A DNA stretch of 64,000 bases from assembly GCA_037382465.1 (NCBI GenBank), contig JARRPX010000020.1, positions 1-64,000 of the forward strand, in the 5' to 3' direction. The position numbers and the translations under genes were made by a program. Within the stretch, counting starts at the first letter, position 1; each line of letters starts with the position of its first letter. The notes beneath the pieces are model-generated. The model saw nothing but the letters and a program-made list of their open reading frames with translations, was not told where the DNA came from and ran no database searches. Of the stretch, positions 45,664 to 54,896 are shown in pieces. The stretch is from Anaerolineales bacterium. GTDB lineage: Bacteria; Chloroflexota; Anaerolineae; Anaerolineales; E44-bin32.

Positions 45664-46912
45664 ATGCGTTTTGGGTTTTTCGACGATCGTTCGCGCGAGT
45701 ACGTGATCACGCAGCCGGATACGCCGCTGCCCTGGATCAATTACCTGGGTTCGGAGGCGTTCTTCTCTTTGATTTCGAACACGGCGGGAGGATATTGTTT
45801 CTATCGGGACGCCCGCTACCGGCGGCTGACGCGCTACCGTTACAACAACGTACCCCTGGATTCCAGCGGCCGTTACCTCTACTTGCGCAGCAATGCCGAC
45901 GGCGACTTCTGGTCTCCGACGTGGCAGCCCGTGCGAAAGGACCTCGAGGCTTACTCCTGCAGGCACAGCATGGGCTACAGCATCATCCGCTCCACGTACC
46001 GGCAGATCCAGACCGAGATTCGCTATTTCGTCCCCCTGGGCGAAAACCTGGAAGTCTGGGACATGACCCTGGCCCAATCAGCCCGAGGCCGTCCCCGATT
46101 TCGCGCAGCTCGCGGCGAGGATGGCGAATTCCATTCGCCGGCACGGCTGGGACGGGGATTGGTTCCTGCGTGCGCATGACAGCTTTGGGAATCCGCTCGG
46201 CTCCAGGGTGAACGAAGAGGGCCAGATCTTCATCGAGCCCCAGGGGATGTGCGTGATGGCCGGCGTGGGTCTCGAAGATGGAACGGCGCGGCGGGTACTC
46301 GACTCGGTCAAAGAGCGGCTGGCCACCGAACACGGCATCGTGCTGCATCGACCCGCTTTCACCCAATACTATCTCCGCCTGGACGAAATTTCTTCCTACC
46401 CGCCGGGTTACAAGGAGAATGCGGGTATCTTCTGCCATACCAACCCCTGGATCATGATCTCCGAAACGCGCATGGGGAATGGGGATCGAGCCTTTGACTA
46501 TTACACGCGCATCAATCCCTCCGCTCGCGAGGCGATCAGCGAGATCCATCGATGCGAACCGTACGTTTGTGCCCAGATGATCGCCGGCCGCGAGGCGCCT
46601 GGAGTGAGTGAAGCAGAAAATTCGTGGCTGTCGGGCACGGCGGCCTGGGATTACGTCGCCATCACCCAATGGATTCTGGGCATCCGGTCCGATTTTTGCG
46701 GTCTGAGAATCTCTCCCGTCGTCCCCGGCGAGTGGACCGGTTCTACAGCCCGGCGTATCTACCGCGGAGTGACGTATAATATCGACGTCAAACGGACGGG
46801 GCCGGGAAATTCCGTCTCTCTCAATGTGGATGGCGTCCCGATTGAAGGCGAAATCGTCCCCTTGCCGTCGGAGGGAGAAAAGGCGTGTGCCGTCGAGGTG
46901 CAGATTTCGTAG
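45664..46912 (+). pseudogene. Decayed GH94 glycoside phosphorylase (cellobiose phosphorylase-like)
   Basis: Two pieces of one GH94 enzyme lie in different frames. From ATG 45664 the N-terminal part (MRFGFFDDRSREYVITQPDT, to about 46066, near NLEVWDMTL) matches the start of cellobiose phosphorylases. Frame 2 then carries the C-terminal part from about 46067 (GWDGDWFLRAHDSFGNPLGS, onward to a stop at 46912). Together they give about 415 residues, against roughly 800 for the family, so about 390 internal residues including the catalytic domain core are missing. The junction also shifts the frame. AGGAG lies before ATG 45664. Confidence 0.85.
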
Positions 46913-46991
46913 GGGTGTGCGTTCAGCGAACGCGTGCCGTTCTTCCCATCTCCAGAAGATTCATTAGCCAGTTGAAATCCGGTGATCTCCG

Positions 46992-47498
46992 ATGAGTCAA
47001 GCGGTGATATTAATGGGCGTCTCCGGTTGTGGAAAGTCCACGATTGGAACGCAGCTGTGCAGGCGATTGGGCTGGGCGTTCATCGAAGGGGATGAAATTC
47101 ACCCTGCGGAGAACGTTAAAAAGATGACGAGCGGTATTCCGCTCGACGATCAAGACCGCCTGCCCTGGCTGAAACGCATCAACGCGCTGCTGCTCGAAAA
47201 ACAGGCTGAAGGCGCCTCGGTAGTCGTGAGCTGTTCGGCCTTGAAACGGAAGTACCGCGAGATTCTCGCCCGGGGAGTTGGGAACCTGACCTTCGTGTAC
47301 CTGATGGGGGACTACGAAACGATTTTCGCACGCATGCAGAGTCGGGATCCGCATTACATGAAAGCGGACATGCTGCGCTCCCAATTCGACGCGCTGGAGC
47401 CTCCGGACGCTGCGGAGGCGCTTGAAATTTCGATCGATCAACCGGTCGAGGACATTGTGGAGGATATCATCCGTGGGATTCAACGGGATGGGGATTGA
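46992..47498 (+). CDS. gntK: Gluconokinase
   Basis: Kinase of 168 residues that phosphorylates D-gluconate to 6-phosphogluconate. The P-loop is GVSGCGKST, followed by the FIEGDEIHPAENVKKMTSGIPLDDQDRLPWL block typical of the thermoresistant gluconokinase family, and VVVSCSALKRKYREIL. Length is normal. It sits 79 bases after the decayed GH94 gene, so the two may once have formed a sugar-use operon. Confidence 0.95.
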   Translation: MSQAVILMGVSGCGKSTIGTQLCRRLGWAFIEGDEIHPAENVKKMTSGIPLDDQDRLPWLKRINALLLEKQAEGASVVVSCSALKRKYREILARGVGNLTFVYLMGDYETIFARMQSRDPHYMKADMLRSQFDALEPPDAAEALEISIDQPVEDIVEDIIRGIQRDGD

Positions 47499-47541
47499 AA
47501 CGAGCCCGGATTATCCTGAGGTCGCCACGCGACTATGCGGC

Positions 47542-47614
47542 GGATTTGAGGGGGATTCGAACCCCCGTTTTGGGCTTGAAAGGCCCACGTCCTGGTCCCC
47601 TAGACGATGGGGGC
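47542..47614 (-). tRNA. tRNA-Glu (anticodon TTC) with disrupted acceptor stem, probable pseudogene
   Basis: The D arm (GTC...GAC), anticodon arm (TGGGC, loop CTTTCAA, GCCCA) and T arm (GGGGG, TTCGAAT, CCCCC) are intact and give anticodon TTC. The 5' acceptor strand is GCCCCCA, but the 3' strand reads TCAAATC instead of TGGGGGC. Five of seven acceptor pairs are therefore lost. No CCA is encoded. A functional copy is presumably elsewhere in the genome. Sequence error is less likely because the mismatches are consecutive. Confidence 0.75.
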
Positions 47615-47649
47615 AACGGCCGGATTGTACCACGGTGCGTGGAACAGGG

Positions 47650-49053
47650 TCAACGCTTCTTTCTTTGTTTGCGTTTTGTCCCATCAACAAAGTATGAAGG
47701 TGCCGTGATGGCGTAGATTTTACACAAGCGGTTATCTAACATCCGCGAGCGAATGCGAGGCTCAATGTTATCCACATCGTCAGCAGTTGTGATTACCGTA
47801 GGAAGTTCCGCATTGTAACGGAAATTGAATAATTGATAGAGTTTTTCTCGAACCCAGGGGGTTGTGGCCTGGGTTCCTAAATCATCTAAAACCAGGATTG
47901 GTGCGGCACGGACCTCTTCGAATCGCCGATCATAGGAAATCTCACTCTTTGGGTTGAAAGTGGCGCGCAGGTGATCGAGCAGGTCGGGCACCTGGATGAA
48001 GACAACCGCGTGACCCTGGCTGGCGCAAACATTGGCGATCGCCGCGGCCAGATGTGTTTTACCCGAACCGTAAGTTCCAGTGATGACCATCCATCCTTTA
48101 GGTTTTTCGGAAAATTTCACCGCCGCTTCCAGAGCAAGCTTGAGGCTGCGCGTGTCTTCCGGAGCCAGGCGTTCCTTGTCGCGCGTGTTGAAGTTGGCGA
48201 AACTCTGTTCTTTGTGGAGTTCGAGCGACGAGATTCCATTTGTCCCGACCTGATCGCGATCCAGGCGGTAGTCCGGGGCCAGGATTTCAACCTGGGTGAC
48301 CAGATTGGGCTCCGATAGACGCGAACGCATGCGTCCCTCGATCTGTTCCAACGCCAGGTTGGTCGTCACCAGGATGGGCAGGCGGTTGACGTAGCGGTAG
48401 TTCAAGATCTGGAACAGTTTTTCACGCGCCCAATCGGTGGCGTTCTGCGTGCCAAAATCGTCGAGGATCAACAAAGGGGCGGAGCGGATTTGTACGAAGC
48501 GCTCTTCGAAGGTCGTGTCCTCGGCGTTGAATGCGAAGCGCAGCGAATCGAGCAGGTCGGGCACCGTGAGAAACAGGGTGGGCACCCCGAGAGAGGCGCA
48601 TTCGTTGGCGACGGCGGCGGCGAGATGCGTCTTCCCGCAGCCGTACGGTCCCTGGATCAGCAGCCAGCCGTCCAGGCTGTGGGCGAATTTCTGCGCCGCT
48701 TCCAGGGCATTTCCCAGCGATTGGCGTTGATGCGCCGGCAGGTTGTGACGGCCTTCCGGGTTGAAACTCTCGAAGGTGAGATGCTTCAATTCGTCCAGGT
48801 TGCTGAAGCGGTACAGGCGGCTGCGCACCCGCTCACGTACATCCGGCTGGCGGCATGGGCAGATTTCGACCTTGCCGAAGTTGGGGTCTTCGAGCGGAAC
48901 GTCGGCGCGCAAATACCCCACGCCGCCGCACAGCGGGCATCCCGGATCGCCGAGTGGTTCTTCAGGGCGGTCAGCGTTCGATGAAGTCGGAGAAGTCCCC
49001 TTCGACGTAGCGGCGGCGAGCCTTTTCAGAGTCTCCTCGATCTTCTCGCTCAT
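47650..49053 (-). CDS. DnaC-like helicase loader with two AAA+ domains in tandem
   Basis: Protein of 467 residues with a duplicated DnaC/DnaI-type ATPase. A Cys-rich N-terminal segment (C39, C42, C65, C67) may bind zinc, as in DnaI. The first ATPase domain has Walker A GPYGCGKT (135-142) and Walker B LLILDDFG; the second has GTYGSGKT (326-333) and ILVLDDLG. Both keep a sensor-type R(M/I)RSR motif. ATG 49053 has GAGGGAG close upstream, so it overlaps the DnaD-like gene by 83 bases. It probably loads DnaB. Confidence 0.93.
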   Translation of the reverse strand: MSEKIEETLKRLAAATSKGTSPTSSNADRPEEPLGDPGCPLCGGVGYLRADVPLEDPNFGKVEICPCRQPDVRERVRSRLYRFSNLDELKHLTFESFNPEGRHNLPAHQRQSLGNALEAAQKFAHSLDGWLLIQGPYGCGKTHLAAAVANECASLGVPTLFLTVPDLLDSLRFAFNAEDTTFEERFVQIRSAPLLILDDFGTQNATDWAREKLFQILNYRYVNRLPILVTTNLALEQIEGRMRSRLSEPNLVTQVEILAPDYRLDRDQVGTNGISSLELHKEQSFANFNTRDKERLAPEDTRSLKLALEAAVKFSEKPKGWMVITGTYGSGKTHLAAAIANVCASQGHAVVFIQVPDLLDHLRATFNPKSEISYDRRFEEVRAAPILVLDDLGTQATTPWVREKLYQLFNFRYNAELPTVITTADDVDNIEPRIRSRMLDNRLCKIYAITAPSYFVDGTKRKQRKKR

Positions 49054-49687
49054 CTCTCCCTCGTTTGTCCCAATCTTCGAGTATCGCTTCCACGTAGCGC
49101 CATTTTCTGACGTTGTTCTCGACGGCGATGCGGATGGCATCTTCGATCCACGCCGCCGGATAGCTGTCCTCCGCTTCACGCAGCCGGTCGGCGATCATGG
49201 GCGTCAGCGCGCCGATGTTTTGTTCGTAAAGAACGAAGATGTTCGGTCGTTCGACCTTCAGCTCGACCGGATGGTCCTCGATTCCCGTAGGGCGCCAGTC
49301 GCCGCGTTCGATTCCCTCGATCGCGGCGCGTCCCTTGGGGGTGTTCAGAAAGTATAACGCTTCTTCGCCGTCCGCAAACGTCAAGACCGCTTTGAGAAAC
49401 GTCCCGCGGGCCACGGCGCGTTCCAATGCGTCTGCCAGCTTTTCCCGTGGGTCCTGACCGCCCGAATCGAAGCTCCGCATGAAAACTTCGTCGGCTGCGA
49501 TTTCCGACTCGCGCAGGTACCTGTGGCGGCCTTCCTTCTGCGCCAGTGCCCAGAAGGCGTAGAGCGTGAGTTTCAATTCCCCCAGATGGTCGATGGCCGG
49601 GAGCAGCTCGCTGTAGAATAAATTCGGCACCGGTGTGGTTCGTAATTTGCCGGCCGGGAATCCGGAGAACCCTTTTTGTGCTTTCAT
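48971..49687 (-). CDS. DnaD-like primosome protein
   Basis: Protein of 238 residues. A winged-helix-like N-terminal part is followed by a C-terminal DnaD-type helical domain (about 148-215: LYEQNIGALTPMIADRLREA, then VENNVRKWRYVEAILEDW). DnaD proteins bridge origin DNA and the helicase loader during primosome assembly. It lies between dnaB (upstream) and the double DnaC-like loader, whose start lies inside its 3' end. This clustering supports the role. It also has an Arg/Asp-rich C-terminal tail. Confidence 0.88.
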   Translation of the reverse strand: MKAQKGFSGFPAGKLRTTPVPNLFYSELLPAIDHLGELKLTLYAFWALAQKEGRHRYLRESEIAADEVFMRSFDSGGQDPREKLADALERAVARGTFLKAVLTFADGEEALYFLNTPKGRAAIEGIERGDWRPTGIEDHPVELKVERPNIFVLYEQNIGALTPMIADRLREAEDSYPAAWIEDAIRIAVENNVRKWRYVEAILEDWDKRGRDEREDRGDSEKARRRYVEGDFSDFIER

Positions 49688-49751
49688 CTCAACCGTTTAT
49701 ATATGAATGTGCGGCAGATGGCAAAGGACTTCATTTCTCGAACCGGACAAT

Positions 49752-51137
49752 TCATCCGATTTGCGATAGATCGACCTGCCGCGTGGCGGCGTTCTCGAAC
49801 TTCGCCAGCGCTTTACGGAAAACCAGTTCGACGCTGCCCACGGGTCCGTTTCGGTGTTTGGCCACGATGATCTCGGCGATGTTTTGTTTGAGCGTGTCTT
49901 CTTCGTATTGATCCGGGCGGTAGATGAACATCACCACGTCGGCGTCCTGCTCGAGGCTGCCCGATTCGCGTAGATCGGAGAGGATCGGACGCGGTGGTCT
50001 GCGGGCTTCCACGGCGCGTGAGAGCTGTGCGGCGGCCAAGACGGGCACCTTCAACTCGCGCGCCAGGGCTTTCATGTTGCGCGAGATGTAGGAGACTTCC
50101 TGCACCCGGTTGTCGATGCGCGTTTCTCCGGTCATCAACTGCAGGTAATCGACGACGATCAAATCCAGCCGCACTTCCATGTGCAGGCGGCGGCACTTCG
50201 TGTGCAACTGCAGCGGCGTGATGGCAGGTGTGTCATCCAGATAGATGTGCGTGTCGCCCAGCGCGCTGACGGCCTGCGTGAACAAGGGCCACTCGTCGTC
50301 CTCCAGATTGGCCAATCTCAGCCGCTGCGAATCGATGCCCGTCTCCTGCGACACCAGACGCTGCACGAGTTGTTCGTTCGACATCTCGAGCGAGAAGAGC
50401 GCCACGTGCTTCTTGTGCAATTGGCTGGCGTTCTTGGCGACCGAAAGGCAGAATCCGGATTTCCCCTGCCCGGGACGCCCGGCGATGATCAGAAAGTCGC
50501 TGGGCTGCAAACCGCCCAGCAAACGGTCCAGATCGAGGAAACCTGTGGGTACGCCCAGGGTCTCGTCGCGGTGCCGGGCGAGATAATCGATGCGGTCGTA
50601 GTATTCGCTGACGACCTGCTTGATCGGCTGTAACTGGTGGGCGAGCCTGCGCTCGCTCACGCCGAAGATCGCCTTCTCGGCGTCGTTGACCACGTCTTCG
50701 ATGAGGGCGTCGGCTTTGAACGCCAATCGAGCGACCTGGTTTGCCGCCTGGAGCAGACGTCTGCGGGTTGCGGTCTCTTCGACCAGGTGGCCGTACGCTT
50801 CGGCGTGGAGCGTGGAGGGCACGTTGTTGATCAGCGTCGTGAGATACGCCGGACCGCCGGTTTCGTCGAGCTGGTTTCTGCGTTCCAGTTCCTCGGAGAC
50901 GGTCAGAATGTCGATCGGCAGGCGCTGCTCCTGCAGGCTGGTGAATGCATTCCACACCCAGCGGTTGCGGTGCAGGAAGAAATCATCCGCAGTGAGGAAA
51001 TGAGCGACGTCGTAATACACCTCGGGATTGACGAGAACAGCGCCCAACACGGCTTCTTCCGCCACGCGGTCGTAGGGCATCTCCTGGCTTTGCCCGCTGT
51101 CCTGCGGAGCGACGGAAAAAGAGGGGGAGTCACTCAT
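49752..51137 (-). CDS. dnaB: Replicative DNA helicase
   Basis: Hexameric helicase of 461 residues that unwinds DNA at the replication fork. The N-terminal DnaB domain (about 20-125) begins PYDRVAEEAVLGAVL. The RecA-like domain has Walker A GRPGQGKS (220-227), SLEMSNEQL, Walker B LIVVDYLQLM and the DLRESGSLEQDADVVMF block. There is no intein. It is first in the primosome cluster, 64 bases before the DnaD-like gene. Confidence 0.97.
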   Translation of the reverse strand: MSDSPSFSVAPQDSGQSQEMPYDRVAEEAVLGAVLVNPEVYYDVAHFLTADDFFLHRNRWVWNAFTSLQEQRLPIDILTVSEELERRNQLDETGGPAYLTTLINNVPSTLHAEAYGHLVEETATRRRLLQAANQVARLAFKADALIEDVVNDAEKAIFGVSERRLAHQLQPIKQVVSEYYDRIDYLARHRDETLGVPTGFLDLDRLLGGLQPSDFLIIAGRPGQGKSGFCLSVAKNASQLHKKHVALFSLEMSNEQLVQRLVSQETGIDSQRLRLANLEDDEWPLFTQAVSALGDTHIYLDDTPAITPLQLHTKCRRLHMEVRLDLIVVDYLQLMTGETRIDNRVQEVSYISRNMKALARELKVPVLAAAQLSRAVEARRPPRPILSDLRESGSLEQDADVVMFIYRPDQYEEDTLKQNIAEIIVAKHRNGPVGSVELVFRKALAKFENAATRQVDLSQIG

Positions 51138-51273
51138 TCGTGTGGATTCCTGCTAATCGGATTTTATTATTCGGCTCGAAAGGTAATGACTGCTGGAGAG
51201 CAGTCATCGTCGTTCCCAACCATTCCATATTAAATTCATACAAAATCTTACTTACGGTGCGTTTGGGAAGAGG

Positions 51274-51801
51274 CTAGTCCTTGGACTCCTCATCCTTTGA
51301 ATCCAGATCGTCGAGGTCGAGATTCTCTACAAAGTCCTTGAAGACTTCGAGGCGGTCTTCCGAATCTTCCATTTCTTCTCCCGCCTCCACGTCCTCCTCT
51401 GGCACAGAAGACGCTTCTTCCATGACCTCTTCGGCGACGAAAATGGGAACGTTGACTCGAACAGCGAGTGCAAGCGCATCAGAAGGACGCGAATCGATTT
51501 CAAGTTCGCGCCCGTCGACGGACAGGATGATGCGCGCGTAGAAAACGTCGTCTTTCAACTCTGTGATGTTGACGCGTACGACGCTGGCATCGTGGGTTTG
51601 TAGAACGTTTCGGAGTAGATCGTGGGTTAATGGGCGTGCGACTTCGAGTTCCTGCAGGCTGAGTGTGATTGCGTCGGCTTCGAAAGGGCCGATCCATATC
51701 GGCAGGAAGCGATCGGAGTCAAGTTCTCGTAGAATAATGATCCGCTGGGGAGACATTAGGCTTACACGAATACTGTCGACGACTACCTCTACAAAATTCA
51801 T
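51274..51801 (-). CDS. DUF151 bifunctional-nuclease-family protein
   Basis: Protein of 175 residues. The DUF151 core (about 1-125) contains the family blocks [21 protein letters not shown] and [22 protein letters not shown] strongly acidic C-terminal tail (about 130-175) is added. Relatives act as nucleases or in stress signalling; the role here is unknown. I start it at ATG 51801, which has GGAGG upstream, because the longer upstream frame is not part of the family. It lies downstream of the divergent acyl-CoA synthetase region. Confidence 0.92.
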   Translation of the reverse strand: MNFVEVVVDSIRVSLMSPQRIIILRELDSDRFLPIWIGPFEADAITLSLQELEVARPLTHDLLRNVLQTHDASVVRVNITELKDDVFYARIILSVDGRELEIDSRPSDALALAVRVNVPIFVAEEVMEEASSVPEEDVEAGEEMEDSEDRLEVFKDFVENLDLDDLDSKDEESKD

Positions 51802-51982
51802 TGCCTCCGTCCGCTTTCGTGACTTGGTTGAGGGCATTCTAACACACCGAAGATATGGAAGCAATGAGAATTCTCTATTCTGCCTGGTTTTAACATCTGC
51901 TATCATTGGTTTGGGCTCGTTTCGTCCAAACCAGGACTTCGTGTCGGCGTGAAATCGTAGACCGGCAGAAAGCCGAGGTGAG

Positions 51983-54094
51983 ATGCTGGATTCGCTGTTC
52001 AAACCACGCGGAGTGGCCGTTATCGGGGCTTCGACGAATCCGACCAAGTTGGGCTACGGCGTGGCGCGGAATCTGGTCGTCTCCGGATACCGGGGTAAGC
52101 TGTATTTCGTGAATCCGCGCGGCGGAGTGCTCTTCGACCGGGAGCTGTATGTCGATGTCAGTTCTGTGCCCGATCCGCTCGATCTGGCCATCATCATCAT
52201 CCCCGCAAAAGCGGTGCCGGACGTACTCGAGGAATGTGGCCAGCGCGGCGTGCGTTACGTGATCGTCGGTTCGGGAGGCTTCCGGGAAACCGGCCCCGAA
52301 GGCGCCGCTCTGGAGCAGCGCTGCCTGGAAATAACTCGCAAGCACAAAATCCGCGTGTTGGGTCCCAACTGCATCGGTTTCCTGGACACCCATTTGCCCA
52401 TCGATACCACCTTTCTGCCGCTGCCGGGTCCCACCCAGGGGGACATCGGTTTCGTCTCGCATTCCGGCGCGGTGTGCGAGGCCGTGATCGACTGGGCACG
52501 CGGCCAGGGTTTCGGATTGTCCCGCCTGGTCAGTATGGGGAATCAGATGGATTTGAACGAGAGCGATCTGCTTCCGGCGGTCGCCATGGATGCCCACACC
52601 CGTGTCGTCGCCATGTATCTGGAAGGCATCGTCGACGGTGCGCGTTTCATCGACCAAGCGCGCCGGGTCACGTGTGAAAAACCGGTCATCGCCATTAAAG
52701 TGGGCGTTTCGGAGGCGGGCCGGGCGGCGGTCGCTTCGCACACCGGCGCACTCGCGGGCCAGGACAAGGCCTACGACGCGGCCTTCCGCAAGGCGGGGGT
52801 GATCCGCGCCCGACACAGCGAGGAGATGTTCAATTGGGCCCAGGCGCTGGCCTGGTGCCCCCTACCACAGGGAGACCGGGTGGCCATCCTGACCAACGCC
52901 GGCGGTCCCGGGGCGATTGCCTCGGATGCCATCGCGGCCAACCATCTGAGTCTGGCAGCGCTGGGTGACGAGACGGTTCGCAAGCTGAAGTCCTTGCTGC
53001 CTTCCACGGTGTCCATTCGCAATCCCATCGATTTGCTGGCGGGCGGCGGGCCGCAGGAATATGCCGAGTGCCTCGGCGCGCTGATCGAGGACGACTCCGT
53101 CGATGCGGTGATCGTCATCCTGGTGCCGCCGCCGATGAGCACCGCCGCAGAAGTGGCCGGAGCACTCATCCCCTTGATCCATTCCACATCCAAGCCGGTC
53201 GTGGTGACGCTCATGGGTCAGGATCTGATCGAGCACGCGGCGCGCATGTTCCGGCAGGCGCGAATTCCGGACTACCGTTTCCCGGAGAGGGCGGCCTCGG
53301 CAATACGGGTGCTGCTGCAGCGTGCCGTTCACCTGCGCACGGTCGAGGAAACAGCGCAGCCGATCCGGGGCATTCATCCCGCTCGAGCGCGTAAAAAACT
53401 CGAGAGCGCTGAGGTTGGGGAAGGGGATTTCATCGGACCGAGCCTGGCCGCCGAGATCGTCCAATCCTACGGGTTGCAATCCGCTGCCGAAGTGCTTACG
53501 AAAAGTGTGGAAGAAGCGCAGCAAGCGGCGAACGAGGTGGGTTTCCCGTTGGCGTTGAAAGTTGCCTCCGCCGACATTCCCCACAAATCGGACGTTGGCG
53601 GTGTGCTGTTGAACGTGCGGGACGCCGCGCAGTTGGAAAGCGGTTTTGCGACGATCGTCGAACGCGCGCGCGCGACGGCGCCGGAGGCGAAAATCGAAGG
53701 CGTGATCGTGCAGCCGATGATCGAGCAAGGTCAGGAAGTGATCGTGGGTGTCGTGCGCGACCAGCAGTTCGGACCGCTGGTGATGTTCGGCTCCGGCGGC
53801 GTGGAGGTGGAAGCGCTCAGGGACGTGGCCTTTGAATTGGCGCCCCTGCGCCGTTTCGAGGCCGAGCGCATGCTCGAGTCCACCTGGGCGGGTAAACGCT
53901 TGAAGGGATACCGCAACCTTCCCCCCGCCGATCGGGAGGCGGTGATCGAGGCTTTGCTGCGTATCGGACAGTTGGCCGTCGATCTGCCGGACGTGATGGA
54001 AGTGGAAATCAATCCGTTGTGCGTGCTGCCCGAAGGTGAAGGCGCGGTGGCGTTGGACGTGCGCTTACGCAAACGCGTTCGAGATAAAGAGTGA
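51983..54094 (+). CDS. ADP-forming acyl-CoA synthetase (acetate-CoA ligase type)
   Basis: Fused alpha-beta protein of 703 residues that converts acyl-CoA, ADP and phosphate to acid, CoA and ATP (substrate-level phosphorylation), or the reverse. The CoA-binding N-terminal domain begins [16 protein letters not shown]. The phospho-accepting His is His253 in [11 protein letters not shown]. The C-terminal ATP-grasp domain (about 480-700) holds [14 protein letters not shown] and [15 protein letters not shown]. Typical for fermentative or amino-acid-degrading anaerobes. GAGGTGAG precedes ATG 51983. Confidence 0.95.
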   Translation: MLDSLFKPRGVAVIGASTNPTKLGYGVARNLVVSGYRGKLYFVNPRGGVLFDRELYVDVSSVPDPLDLAIIIIPAKAVPDVLEECGQRGVRYVIVGSGGFRETGPEGAALEQRCLEITRKHKIRVLGPNCIGFLDTHLPIDTTFLPLPGPTQGDIGFVSHSGAVCEAVIDWARGQGFGLSRLVSMGNQMDLNESDLLPAVAMDAHTRVVAMYLEGIVDGARFIDQARRVTCEKPVIAIKVGVSEAGRAAVASHTGALAGQDKAYDAAFRKAGVIRARHSEEMFNWAQALAWCPLPQGDRVAILTNAGGPGAIASDAIAANHLSLAALGDETVRKLKSLLPSTVSIRNPIDLLAGGGPQEYAECLGALIEDDSVDAVIVILVPPPMSTAAEVAGALIPLIHSTSKPVVVTLMGQDLIEHAARMFRQARIPDYRFPERAASAIRVLLQRAVHLRTVEETAQPIRGIHPARARKKLESAEVGEGDFIGPSLAAEIVQSYGLQSAAEVLTKSVEEAQQAANEVGFPLALKVASADIPHKSDVGGVLLNVRDAAQLESGFATIVERARATAPEAKIEGVIVQPMIEQGQEVIVGVVRDQQFGPLVMFGSGGVEVEALRDVAFELAPLRRFEAERMLESTWAGKRLKGYRNLPPADREAVIEALLRIGQLAVDLPDVMEVEINPLCVLPEGEGAVALDVRLRKRVRDKE

Positions 54095-54103
54095 GGCAGG
54101 ATC

Positions 54104-54835
54104 ATGCATGAGACTGAAGGAAATCGGGATCGAGCAACGACAGACGTTCGACGGAAGATCATCATTTGGTGCCTGCAGTCCGTGGTGGGGCTGGTTGGCT
54201 ATGGGGTGATCATCTTCCTCGCCGCGGGTACAGTGAAATGGCTCTGGGGGTGGTTGTTCCTCGCCTCGGTCGCGGTGATGCTTTTCGGTCAACCCATCCT
54301 GCTCGTTCCCATCAGCCCGGAGACTTTCCTCGAGCGCGCCGGCGGTTTACGGCAGGAAGGCGGAAAGCGCTGGGATCGCTGGCTGGCTGCGGTTGCCGGC
54401 GGGATCTTGCCCATGGCATCGTGGATCGTGGCCGGGTTGAACCTGCGTTACAACTGGCAGCCCACGCCGCCCGCGCTCATGCACGTCGTGGGATTGGTCC
54501 TCGTCGCCATAGGTTGGTTCCTGTTCCTCTGGGCCATGGCATCGAACGCCTACTTCTCCGAAGTCGTACGCATCCAGGCGGAACGCGGCCATGCGGTCGC
54601 TACGAACGGGCCGTATCGCGTCGTGCGCCATCCGGGCTATGCGGGGGCGATTCTGGCGTTTCTGGGCGTGCCGTTTCTGCTCGGCTCCTACTGGGCGCTG
54701 ATCCCGGCCGTGTTGGGAATAGCCGGATACGTGCTGCGCACGGCGCTCGAGGACCGCACGCTGCAGGATGAATTGGGGGGATATCGGGAATACTGCAGTA
54801 GGGTAAGGTATCGATTGTTGCCGGGTATATGGTGA
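54104..54835 (+). CDS. Isoprenylcysteine carboxyl methyltransferase-like membrane protein
   Basis: Membrane protein of 243 residues with about five or six helices. The C-terminal SAM-binding signature is GPYRVVRHPGYAGAI, followed by EDRTLQDELGGYREYCSRVR and YRLLPGIW, as in the ICMT/PEMT superfamily (DUF1295-like). It probably methylates a lipid or small substrate at the membrane; protein prenylation is unlikely in bacteria. It starts nine bases after the acyl-CoA synthetase stop, so both are in one transcript. Confidence 0.92.
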   Translation: MHETEGNRDRATTDVRRKIIIWCLQSVVGLVGYGVIIFLAAGTVKWLWGWLFLASVAVMLFGQPILLVPISPETFLERAGGLRQEGGKRWDRWLAAVAGGILPMASWIVAGLNLRYNWQPTPPALMHVVGLVLVAIGWFLFLWAMASNAYFSEVVRIQAERGHAVATNGPYRVVRHPGYAGAILAFLGVPFLLGSYWALIPAVLGIAGYVLRTALEDRTLQDELGGYREYCSRVRYRLLPGIW

Positions 54836-54896
54836 CCGAAATCAGAGGGTTTGATAGGCGCTGCACGTTTTTCCGTGGATGATGATAAAAACGAAG

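Noticed and set aside
49054-49179. Longer start for the DnaC-like loader
   Set aside because: The extra residues are Arg/Ser-rich antisense-like sequence over the DnaD gene, and ATG 49053 has a clear ribosome-binding site.
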